This document shows, in pieces, positions 53,561 to 64,000 of a stretch of DNA of 64,000 nucleotides. The notes under the pieces are model-generated. The model worked only from the letters and a program-made list of their open reading frames with translations, was not told the DNA's origin and did not search any database. Numbering within the stretch: the first letter of the stretch is position 1; each line of letters begins with the position of its first letter. Position numbers and translations under genes: made by a program. This DNA is from Pelodera strongyloides (lineage: Eukaryota > Nematoda > Chromadorea > Rhabditida > Rhabditidae). The stretch is from the NCBI GenBank assembly GCA_036852015.1, contig JAANDG010000723.1:1-64000 (forward strand), given 5' to 3'.

Positions 53561-54393
53561 TTACATTTGTAGTTTCGACACAGTGCTGTTCGTGCAGAAA
53601 GTATCCGTCTTGTAGTGGCACGACTTGTGACAAACCATTTTGCAATCTAAATATCGAACATGACGATGGGATCTATTTAGATTTTTACACAAAATAAACC
53701 AGTTAAAGAGCTTTGATCGTTGAACAAAGAGTAATTGGTCATATAAAGGCAAATTCGAATCGTCACCTCTACATTGGTACGCTTGCTTTGAGAAACTTCG
53801 TCCGATTCGTTGGTTGCAGACATTACATTCGACCGAACTAAAAATCAAACCACTCATAGATAGTATGATTCCCAACGTGTTTCACTGATTTCACTCCAAA
53901 AACAGCGGGTAAAATTTTATTCGAGGGCAATAGCGGTTTCTTGGGTTGACTAAGGGATGTTTTCCTGCATTGTTTACATCATAGGAATCAGGATCAGATT
54001 ATTAAAAGTGAAAAGGTTAGAATTAATTATTGTCGTTTGTGTTTATCATACTTGAGACTCTTAAAGACGGACGACACATCCAGAAAACGAATCGAGCTGC
54101 TAAATGATAGAAAATACTTTTTTCTTGGTTATCAGGTTATTAGCCCACAAAGCTCATTATCTTTGAAAATGTTAAGGGCGCAGCTGTATTATATGACCAG
54201 TGAAATGGGAAAATTTCATTAGAAGATGCCCTGTGTATTCTGTACCTGAATTGAAGGCGAAAGCAAGCAAAAATCCGGAAAAGCCTGTTTCTTCAAAACC
54301 AAATAAAAGATCAGTATGTGAAACATAGTGAATCATTATATTAAGAAACCTCGATGATAGTAACTTAGGTTTAATACGCCAATATTTAATCAA

Positions 54394-54439
<46 letters not shown>

Positions 54440-57400
54440 GTAAATAAATAGTCCCTACCTTCGGCATTTCACTGCAACAAATGTATGTTCATTATAGATG
54501 TGGAGTTTCTTTCCGCGTTTCATCAGCCTTGCAGCGCCCGGCTCAGCAACCATGTTCGGGGGGATGAGGAAATACCTGGAGATCACAGAGGTTGAAAAAT
54601 ATTTCGCAAAGACCAATTCTCATAACTCTATCTAAATTTTCTTTAAATAAACATTAAGAAAAAAAATGTGCATAGTAGATGTAGCTAAACTTGGTTGCCC
54701 TTACTTTTGTTGTCCCTTGTGATTGAGTTCTAGTACGAGAGTGCTGTGTTGGTAAAGACTCCTAGTTGACTCTCCTGACCGGCCTCCGACAGATGAAGTC
54801 TCAGTAAATTTGCCACCTTCGCTGCCTGGATCCAAATCAACTTGTGTTCAAAATGAATCTATCTGCGTTTCCCAAGATCATAGTTTCTGTTATCTTGTGT
54901 GATGAGAAAACGAACAAACCATAACGCGTCCTGGAAACGTCTCTGCTGGGCGGGAGTGAAACCGCGGCTTCTTCAATTTCTGGTCCATGATTATCCACCG
55001 ACTTCGACCTAAGTAAGTAAAATTGCAGAGAATAGGAAATGTTTGATTTACTAACATTAAACATAATAAATAAATACGCGTACCTCTTTGCTGATCTACT
55101 CCTTCCACTCAGACGGTCTTTCATGGCTCCAAAGAAGGAACGATCTCTCTTTTGTGACGGATCCTTCTCTTTCTTCTGGCGATCTGAACAAAGTTCATTC
55201 AGGTTATTAATTACCAACGCAACAAAAAGGTGAACATGTTATCCGCAAAGCAACCAACCTCTTCCCTGTCGTTCCTGTCTGTCATCTGCCACTGATATTC
55301 CCTTTTGTGTGTCATGTAATTCATAGGCTGTGGGTTGTGAATGTGATTCAGTCATTGCACTGTATGCACTCTGCGACATCGTTGGCTGAACATATATTTA
55401 TAAACAATGATAATGAGAAGAAGAAATTAGACAGTTTTTGGTGAAATCATTATAACGATGTAACGATGTGTCCTACCTCATTTAGTTCTTTAAGCTGTCT
55501 GTCAAGTTGCCCTTGAATGATGGGGTCCATCGCATTTTCCATAGAACCATGCACGGATTGAATGACCGGTCTTTCTTTGAGTGTCTGCAATGGGACTGCT
55601 TCACAAACAAAAAGGTAAGATCCAAATTTTCCCAATAAACGATGGACGTACAAATTATCGAAATAAAGTCGCATTCAATTCGAGCACACTTGCCTGGGAC
55701 ACGGTTTTCACAGTCACAGTTGTAGTCTTTTGAGGAACTATTTCGTCGGCGTTATCTTAAAGAACAAGTGAAATTACGCAGAGACTTATCATTTCGAATA
55801 GCCGAAAAAATAATCAGTTTGACTAATACATATAAATGCTGGTATACCGTGAGGGTCATATACGGCTCTTTTGTGTGTGCTTATTGTTTCTCTGAACTCG
55901 CTTCCATTTCCATTCTTCACAATAACGCTTTCCGAAACCTTCCCAATTGCCGTTGAAGTTGGATCGTAATAGTAGTCAAACTGGAAATTGACACGTTACT
56001 TATTGAAAGATGATTGATTTTTATCACTGAGAATTTGAATTTTCACCTGACAGGTAACATTTCCCGCCACCACATCGTTTCTGTAGGGCCGTCCCTGTAG
56101 GTTCAGAGTGTGGAGCGCCTGAATTATAATTTATACGGAGGTGATTTCTTGTTAACCTCCAGGATACCGTTCAAGAGTAGTATAAGAACTAACCTCTCCG
56201 GAACGTCTCACTTCTTCAAGATTAACAATGGCCAATCCGAGGAAATTATTCTCCGCTGTGCCAGGTGGTGCCGTCTGACTGCCTTCGTACACTTCGAATA
56301 ACATTTCCTCGCTCGCCGGGTTAAGATCACTAAATGGACGTAATACTAACATCCTTGGATCAGAAATACTTATTCCTCATGCTTCGTCACGAGGGGGGGG
56401 GTGGTAATTATCTAACAACAGTCATACGTGTAAGCAGAAGTACATTCCGAAATTAAATGCAATATGATCGGACTACCAAGTCAACTTACAAATCGAATTG
56501 TTCCTCCCAATAGGGACTGACACCGATTCCCTTCAAGGTCTGGAACTTCTGTGGTGGTTCGTCGGTTTCGATTACAACGTAGGGTTGTTGCACCTCTGAA
56601 CAAATTGAATGCGAGTCATAGAAATAATCATTACCATTTTGATATTGATTTTACACTAATGGGGAACATGCAAATATACCAATGTTCCTTCCTAGTCGTT
56701 GTGCTCTCACGACCTTCACACGCAATTTGTTTGGCACCGCACTTCCGCCCACTCCGGGTGGTATAAGCTGCAAATTATGTTATCTTCTCTTGCTTTAATT
56801 TTTATTTCCATTCTGTATGTCCTAATATAAGTCGTTGTCAGTCCTTACCTGAGTTTCGTTTAGTCTTTTGAACATTTCCTCCACAGGTTTCGAAGCAGTG
56901 ATATACTCATCATCTTGTGATCGATTATACCCTCCAGAAGTTGCACTGAAATTTGAGTAATATAAATAAGTAAAAAACCAAAATATATTGGTGTGAAAGA
57001 TGAAAGAAGTCAACTTTTTTGGACAAAATGTTCTGGACGCGATGTTTTGGACACGGCCCATTATAATCGGACAAAATTGAAAACAATGGGGTTTACAATA
57101 ACACAGGCAACGTCTCTTACCCCAGTCTGGTTTTGTCTGTTGATGGTTGTTTCTGCAGGCTAAGGGGTTGAGTCCATGTGTTCGGGGGACCTCCCTTTGA
57201 ATCTCGTTGACCTGCTTCATGTTGTTGTTGGAACTGTTGGAAAGCTGGAGTTGGCATGGCCTGGAAAACGTGATAATGAGCATTTGTGTTAAGAGTAAAA
57301 GTAAAACAAGAGATTATATACTATTCAAAAGAAGCAGAACTATTTTCAACAATGTAAAGATTCACGTTCTGCATGGTGGCTCTTCGGAAGGCTTCTGCTG

Positions 57401-60380
57401 CATGATTCGCACCTGGACTGGTGTCTCGTTCAGATGAAGGTCTGCAATTACATCAATCAATAGGAACTGTGTTTCTTAAAGGTGTTTTCTTTTGAAAGCC
57501 ATTGATCAAATGCGAACCTAAGCGACGTTGCCTCTGACAGATTGATGTTTGTTACCGCTGAAAGCAGGCATCTGCGGATTGATTCCTCAACCAGTTGGTG
57601 ATCCACTTCGGCAGTCTAAACTTTCGATAAAGTCCAAACACGACTGGCATGATTTACTCAGCAGATGATCATTATGTCATGCTGAACAAACTGAGCGTAT
57701 TCTTCGTCATTCCAAACAACTCACTGTGTTTCTGTCCATATTATGCAGCTGAATGTTCATTTCGGGTCTTCCACTAAAACATCCCATCACGTAGAGCTGC
57801 CCGGCAATGCAAGCAATGCGCGCCTCAACCTGAAATGGTTTTAAACCAAAATGAGAGTAAGGTGCAAGTATCTTCATACAAACGATTTTTCAACAAATAT
57901 GTGCGTACCTCTCCTCTGAGGTCCTGAACATCGGTTTCGAAGTTTGTTACAATCAACTTTTGTGGAGTTCTCTGACTGGAGACCAGTCGCAGCTTACAGT
58001 GTGGTATATGGACGTCCGAGCGAAGTGTCTAAACAACAACAATTAGAAAATAGTCGAAAATCACGACATGAAATAGAAAATAAACCGCTAAACGTAGGTG
58101 GCCAGTCTTCAACATTCGTAGACAAATAAAAACTGAGTACTAATCACTGATACATAACATAGAGAATTATGAGACCTAAAGGGACGCGTCACCGATTTGA
58201 CGACTATGTATAAGTTGGGTTTTTATTAACTGCACAGTATGAAAAACATAGTGTTGGAAAAAATCCGACGAAAAACGCTGTTTTCAGCGAGAAATTCATT
58301 GATTAAAGGGACAGGCCCATCAAAATAAACCTATATTTACGACACGTTCATAATGACTATCAAGCATTTTTATTACAATATATACAAACTAAATTTCACC
58401 ATTATTCGCCCTGGAAAACTTTTTTTCCAATGCGCTCAACGCATATGTATACCATAAAACTGCAGATTTCAAAGCTATATATGCAACTTTTAATCGCATT
58501 ATAATTTCACGATAAATTTGCATAGACGACAAGGATATTTGCGGCTTTACGGTATACATTTAAGCTGAGCGCATCGTAAAAAAAGTTTTCCATGGCAAAT
58601 AAATGTGAAATTTAGTTTGTATATATTGTAATAAAAATGCTTGATAGTCATTATGAACGTATCGTAAATATAGGTTTACTTTTATGGGCCTGTCCCTTTA
58701 AAAGAGTTGCGCCCGGAACAAGCGACAAAGTTAGCCGTAAAAAAACAAATGTTATAATGCCCCGAGGTATGCGACCGATTAATTAGTGGAATAACGTTCG
58801 TCGAGTCATTAACAGCACGGTCAGATATTGGACAATTACTAGGGTTACGGTGCGTATCGGTTCAAGAACATAATTTTTCGTCATCATTTTACTCGCGGTT
58901 GCCGCGTTTCTTGCAAAACATTTTCCCAACACTATGCTTTATAAATTATGCAGGTAATAAAAATACAAAGTAAACACAAGGACCAAAACGGTGACCGCGT
59001 CCCTTTGCCTTCGGGTATTTTTTACTCTGTCTCCGGTGTCAAGGGAAATAAGAGTGAATCGATTCAATTCAATGTTTATGTCTATGATTTACCAAATGAT
59101 CTCTCGGTCCTTTCTCAACCCTCACATTCCTAATATTCGGAGGTGTAGTCACTGCGGAGTGGTCACCAAAACCTTCGAAAAGGATCTCGCACTTACTCTG
59201 AAATTTCTTATTGTTCGAAGCTGAATACGAAACTTTGAATGGATTCAATAGGTTGGAGTAGAATTGAGCTGCCTACTGGATTCGTCACTTTTTTCGCTGC
59301 ATCGTTAAGCGACTTTATCCAAGCATCGAGTGGTCCAGGTACTTTGTGAAAATTATTGTACAGCCAAGCCAAAATTTCGTTCGCCCATTCGCTGTTGTTT
59401 GCACTGAATTAAACAGAAAGGAATGTAAAACAATTCATGTTTATTGGTATCGATCCTTATTAGGGATTGATGACCAAATTGCTAAGGATTTGTCGGAATA
59501 GGAACAAAATTGATGACAATTAACATTTAGAGTGAAATAGTCTTTTACCATCTAATAATTCATTGAAACATGCCACTCTCGTGTCATATTATTCTAGTAT
59601 ATTGTGCATTACATGTCGTATGATGCCACAATGCACTTGACTGATGTTTGTCGAGTGTTTCGTTAAACAATTCAGGCTGCTCAGTTACGGTCCCGCAGTG
59701 AAAAAGTCCGAAGGGAATTGCGATATTCCTTTCTTTTACAAGTTCAAAGACAATAAGTGAATAAAACATACTGTACGTTCGAGGTGTCGTTGGCGGAACG
59801 CAAGGACTGATTTTGCACATTTTTCTCCTGCTAAACAATGATATAATTTTTTAAACCAAAGTACAGTGACATATTTATGTTATTGCATATCTTTAATGAG
59901 AAGAAGTAACTTACGGAGTTAGTGACTCCAAGTTTATTCAGTGCAAAATAGCAGAGTCCCCCGACAATAGTCCACGAGAGGAACATCCACACTAGGCCGT
60001 CCATTCCGCCAGAGTTTGAACGCACTGAAATCGTAACATGAACATTTGTAACTATATGTACATGTTCCTCAAAAAATCCATTATCCAATGCATGCAAAAC
60101 CATTCCTGCTAGTTAATCTTCATTAATAAGCGCCTGTACCATATCTAATTTCCTTACAATATGCATAACCATGACGAATATTGACGAAAAACTTTCTGAA
60201 GTTGGAATTTATTGCTATTTGGGCAGCAATGTAGAGCAGAATAAGCAGAACTAATAATAGAGCGGGCAGGGCAATGGCATCGAGAGTGCCTGCAGGTAAC
60301 TTGGTTCGAAGCACCCGTGTTTTTTCACGAATGCGCAAGCGCCATAGAGCAGTAACCTCGGAGAAATTGGGACGGGACAT
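53561..60380 (-). CDS. TMEM24/C2CD2L-like lipid-transfer protein with SMP, C2 and C1 domains
   Basis: Minus-strand exons: 60158-60380, 59915-60024, 59772-59830, 59277-59403, 59093-59197, 57909-58028, 57725-57829, 57518-57615, 57366-57441, 57121-57260, 56849-56945, 56680-56767, 56490-56595, 56194-56329, 56047-56118, 55848-55980, 55694-55755, 55477-55584, 55259-55385, 55084-55183, 54920-55008, 54705-54825, 54459-54575, 53767-53837, 53561-53646. All 25 join in frame to about 891 residues. Hydrophobic segments lie near 35-57 and 82-100; a second ATG at 60004 would keep only the latter. An SMP-like region (about 135-320, with WIKSLNDAAKKV and CEILFEGFGD) is followed by a C2 domain (about 430-600, SPYWEEQFDLNPASEEMLFE), KTTTVTVKTV, a basic serine-rich segment and a complete C1 domain. 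The C1 keeps every Cys/His at canonical spacing, ending CHKSCHYKTDTFC. SMP proteins carry lipid between ER and plasma membrane, and C1 binds diacylglycerol or phorbol ester. One intron has a GC donor (after 55694). Homology to TMEM24 is by motif memory; PDZD8 is an alternative relative. Confidence 0.85.
54395..54437. repeat. (TA)n microsatellite
   Basis: About 20 TA units in the intron before the first C1-domain exon. Confidence 0.9.
58178..59015. mobile_element. Element with AAAGGGACGCG termini carrying a nested insertion
   Basis: The ends read AAAGGGACGCGTCACCG (about 58180) and its inverse, with one extra base (about 59012). Inside lies the complete palindromic element at 58302-58702. It occupies the intron between exons 5 and 6 of the SMP-C2-C1 gene. 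Confidence 0.65.
58302..58702. mobile_element. GGACAGGCCCA-type palindromic element, nested
   Basis: Terminal inverted repeats TTAAAGGGACAGGCCCAT and the inverse flank arms of about 180 bp that pair well. Same superfamily as 48.12 and 32.04 kb. Confidence 0.85.
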
Positions 60381-63300
60381 GTTGATTAATTATTTCATAT
60401 GAAATTATATTCATATGATTAATTTTCTTTTAGTACGTAAATAAATTTATGGAGCAGGGTTCTTAAGAGCTGAATTGTAATAGAGATTAGTCGATCTAGG
60501 CATCTATTTATGTAACGAGGATGGTCGTGTTTAGACTTCGAATGAGGAATCAATTTGAATTTTTGCAGGGGTGAATCTTATGAAGGTACGGGAAGGGCGG
60601 TGGATAAAATATGAGCAGGTTCAAGATAACCAAAGAGAAGGCAGACATCTAGAGGACTCGGGTAGTCCACAATGAGCGCTAGTCAAACATGCCGACACGA
60701 CTGAGCCTTGAGAGCTATATATCTGTGGTCAAATGGCACAGCAACACTATTCTGGCACATTATTCTGCCAATGAGAGCAGAGGAAACTTGCGATCTTAGG
60801 ATTGATACTACTGCTTTTAACATTTAATTATTTTACTACCAAACAAAAACACATCGCAACGAGATGAACAATTCAACAAGTGATAATTGCGAAGGTGCAG
60901 GTAAATGAAAGGGAAGTGTGTGGTTGTGTTGTGCAGAACGATTGCAACTCCGAATTGTGAACAACTGTTCGCAGACACATAGCCATGGACTAGGCACATT
61001 TGAGTTTAATGCTGACGAAAATCAGAATGTCACGCAACTTAGTTTGTGCACAATTAATTTAACCATATATTGGAAAGCAACACAGTTGTATGGTCAAATA
61101 CAAATTTTGCTAGATTTTCGACAAGATTTCAACTGAACATTAGAGCGAAAGGAGGGAGAAAACGCATAAGTGCGTGACCAAGGAAAGTAAAACGTCAGAT
61201 GATTTACTCTGATGAAAAAGCTTCATCGAGTGGATTAGAAAAGTTATATCCGAAAAGTAGGTTAAAATATTACACAACAAACGTCACAGAATAAAAAAAA
61301 TATGAAGGCATCATATTTACGAAATGGTAATACACTAGTAATTAATCTGGTCATTTTGTATTTGATTGTATACGTTGAGTTTTTACTTTTAGAACGTAAG
61401 AAACTGACGGTCGGTGTTATTTTTCAAATTTCGCTAATTTTTGAAGTTGAGAGAATTTTCAAAAAATAACTGCTGCTAGCAAGTCGCTTTGACAAACAAG
61501 CAAACACGCTTCAAGATCACGTAAATACATATTCATTCAGATCAGACAACGAGATTACTTACGAGACAATATTTTTCTATCTTGGCTAATCAATTAAACC
61601 TCGATCAATAAATAAATGGACATAGTTGTTTATTGATATCGCTCTTTGGGGTGGATCTAATTCATTAACCATTAGCAGACGCAAATTATTCTTATGTTAC
61701 TTAATAAAGCGTATTGGATTTAGGCCGTTCATTATTTCAGTTATGTGTATGTGGGTGGAACGTGGAGCATTCAAATATGCAACAACTGTTGCAGGGAGCA
61801 AATTTTGCGAAGGGAAACGACAAGCACATAAATACAAACACCTATATCATACGACTAGTTCGGATTAAAATGTAAAAAAAAAACCATTTTTTTTATAAGC
61901 CCCCTTCCATTTTCTGTCCTTTTTTTTTGGAATGGTGTCATTTGTTTAATCATAAAAATATCTCAAACAGAAAACGAATTACAATTAGGAAACACATTCT
62001 TCATCTGCATCGCATCAATATATTCAACGCCATGAAAAACACCGCGGACTGTATCGTCTTAACATTCAATACAAACATATCGGGGGCGAGTTTAGGATGA
62101 CATGCCGGCTAAAACAGACATGTTTTTTTGATACTTGGACGAAGTTGCTTATTACTTCAGTGCAAGCTATTGTGGATTCAATTAACTTACCATTCATTAG
62201 CAGGACCAAATATTTCGCCTGTTAATAAAACATGTTCAATTTTAAATATTACTCGGAGAGAAAAGTGGATAATTTTGGTAGTAAAGAAGTGTGGTAAGTA
62301 GCGTTGCATGCTACCAAGCTAGAATATGCATATACATACTCAGGTAAGTTCAAAAGCGAGATTAAAAAAAAGGAAATTTAACCGACAAAAGACGGTGCGA
62401 AGAGGTTGCTCGAGAGTCTGGATTTATCACTGGGATACTTAGGTAAATAAAGAACGCGAGGATTTTGAATGCACATTTCTTTCTCAGATTTCGATTTCAT
62501 TTACATCTGCAGGGACATCTATTGAAGTTAACATTGAAGAACATAGTCAATCTTTATATACACATATGAGAGTTTTTTTAATCAGTTATATTTTATACCA
62601 TGCTTGTATGTTATTAATCGTGAAGCGCATGTTCTGTTTATCGTTTATATTCTTCTTTTCTTTTTCCTTTTTTTTTTGAAAAAATATCCTACCTTCCTAA
62701 CCCCTCGCAATGAGAAACAATTGGGACGAAAATTTCTGAAATTTACATAAATTTAAATGGTTTCGAATCGTTCAGAAGTAACGAAGACGAAACCTCGCCA
62801 CTACATATAATAATTAAACAGTGAAAAGGATAATATTAGTGCTGATTTTTCACTTGCTATTTCGAAAAGGAAAGAATAAAAAATTATATTTGTGTGCTGC
62901 AGATTGATCGAGTTCCTAGTCTGTTCTCATTTCTTCAGGGTGGGTCCATGTGTAAAATACATTCTCTCTTCTTCCGAGTACTGTGTAAAGCTGTGGCAAA
63001 AAGTGAATTGAGAGAGAACAGCCACAGGGTGGGAAGAATATCCCCCTATCTTAAATATGTGAAAGTAAACTAAACGGTTCGAAACTCAAGCGAAAAAAAC
63101 GAGACGTATTATGATCATTCTTGTACTTAATCAATTCTTGCAGAACTCAATTGGTACTTTTTCTGTTCACACGTTTCCACATTTGGTAAAATTTTGGTTA
63201 TTTGGTGGTTTTTCCGAGGCACTTTTTCGCAGCGAATTTTGTATGTACATATTTCATGGGTGTTCCTCCGTATACCGTTGCAAGTTGCTTAGAAACTAAA

Positions 63301-63433
63301 CACCTGAGAAAGCAATGCCAGAGTAAAGATGGCAGAAAAGCACAGCTCATATTTAATTGGCTGTCAGAACATTTGTGTAGCATCTATAACTTGAGCATCA
63401 TCACCAATTCCCCACCGAATAGCTATATAAACT
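60381..63433. other. 3-kb divergent intergenic region
   Basis: Lies between the minus-strand SMP-C2-C1 gene and the plus-strand membrane-protein gene, so it should hold both promoters. The sequence is AT-rich with scattered poly-A and poly-T runs. Open frames (for example 60918-61136 and 61626-61868) have no domain, signal or splice support. No inverted-repeat element was recognised here. Confidence 0.5.
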
Positions 63434-64000
63434 ATGGGACTTGGTGTTACATTGGTATCCTTATTCATCCTCATAGCTACTGCATCGACAGATAATGTTA
63501 CCTACTCATGTGTCTGTGATTCTGCCACAGCTGAGCAACCCACGGGTTCTATCGGAACATGCAAGTTGACGGTATGTTGTGAAAAGACAACTTCCAAGAA
63601 ATTAGCTTTTCAAGCAGCTCGAATAAATTTAACAAATGCTACGAAGTAACCTATGATTTCAGATAAACAATGAGACAGATGCATTCTATGTGGCCAATTG
63701 CGCGTGCAAGGATCCGAAATCTGAACTCGATTTTGAAGTTGATGGGCCTGATTATGATGTTTTCTGTATTGTTTCAACAGTTGATGGTAATGGATTTGTC
63801 TTGACGTTCGATGCTTATCTAATTATTAATTTCGTTGTACAAATTCAACATCTTATTCATTTCAGATACGCTAATCGAACGATGCTCAACAACATTAATG
63901 ACCGACTCTTGGGCAAACATTACAAAATACGTTATGTGGGCAGCGTCAATCTTCGTCATTATTGTTGTGGTCGTAGTCTTCTTCATGAATATTATCCACA
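63434..64000 (+). CDS. Cysteine-rich type I membrane protein, 3' part outside the window
   Basis: Exons: 63434-63571, 63663-63786, 63866 onward, running off the window. About 132 residues are visible. An N-terminal signal peptide (MGLGVTLVSLFILIATAST) is followed by an ectodomain of about 90 residues with seven cysteines, including CVC and CAC pairs, and N-glycosylation sites NVT, NET and NIT. A strongly hydrophobic span then begins at MWAASIFVIIVVVVVFFMN. The start codon is chosen because the signal peptide begins there and both splice junctions keep phase. The family is not recognised. It could be a nematode-specific surface or intestinal protein. The cytoplasmic tail is not seen. Confidence 0.75.

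Noticed and set aside
56395..56402. Poly-G run in the SMP-C2-C1 gene
   Set aside because: It lies in an intron and has no evident regulatory role.

Overview
The window is nuclear DNA from a nematode. The genes are split into many short exons by small introns with GT(A/G)AG donors and TTTCAG/TTTTAG acceptors. Several start codons sit just downstream of an acceptor-like TTTAG that could take a spliced leader. AT-rich non-coding DNA between the genes is full of palindromic miniature inverted-repeat elements. The protein families (receptor guanylyl cyclase, M13 peptidase, EGR zinc finger) fit, and the element load suggests a clade V (strongylid-like) worm, but that placement is inference.

Layout. 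1-15.4 kb is almost gene-free. It holds one possible small gene (3551-3931), a frameshifted coiled-coil remnant near 5 kb, a candidate peptide exon near 1 kb, pyrimidine-rich tracts and several inverted-repeat elements. 15.4-20.5 kb (+) is an EGR-type C2H2 zinc-finger transcription factor. 21.7-23.0 kb (-) is a small secreted cysteine-rich precursor with a possible second 3' end. 26.7-31.3 kb (+) is a tyrosine-rich protein gene with two alternative 3' ends. 33.2-40.3 kb (+) is a 26-exon receptor guanylyl cyclase of about 1053 residues. 41.5-45.0 kb (-) is an F-box protein of the FBXO30/FBXO40 type. 46.3-51.8 kb (-) is a compact secreted M13 (neprilysin-like) metallopeptidase. 53.6-60.4 kb (-) is a 25-exon membrane-anchored SMP-C2-C1 lipid-transfer protein resembling TMEM24/C2CD2L. 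63.4 kb to the window end (+) is the start of a cysteine-rich type I membrane protein.

The gene models were joined by hand by checking reading phase at each splice junction. The cyclase, F-box, M13 and SMP-C2-C1 models close in frame over 12 to 26 exons, which is the main support for them. The weakest joints are noted in each entry. The genes do not look like one pathway. The common feature is that introns and spacers are colonised by hairpin elements, some nested, which would fold when transcribed. No CRISPR, rRNA or confident functional tRNA was seen.
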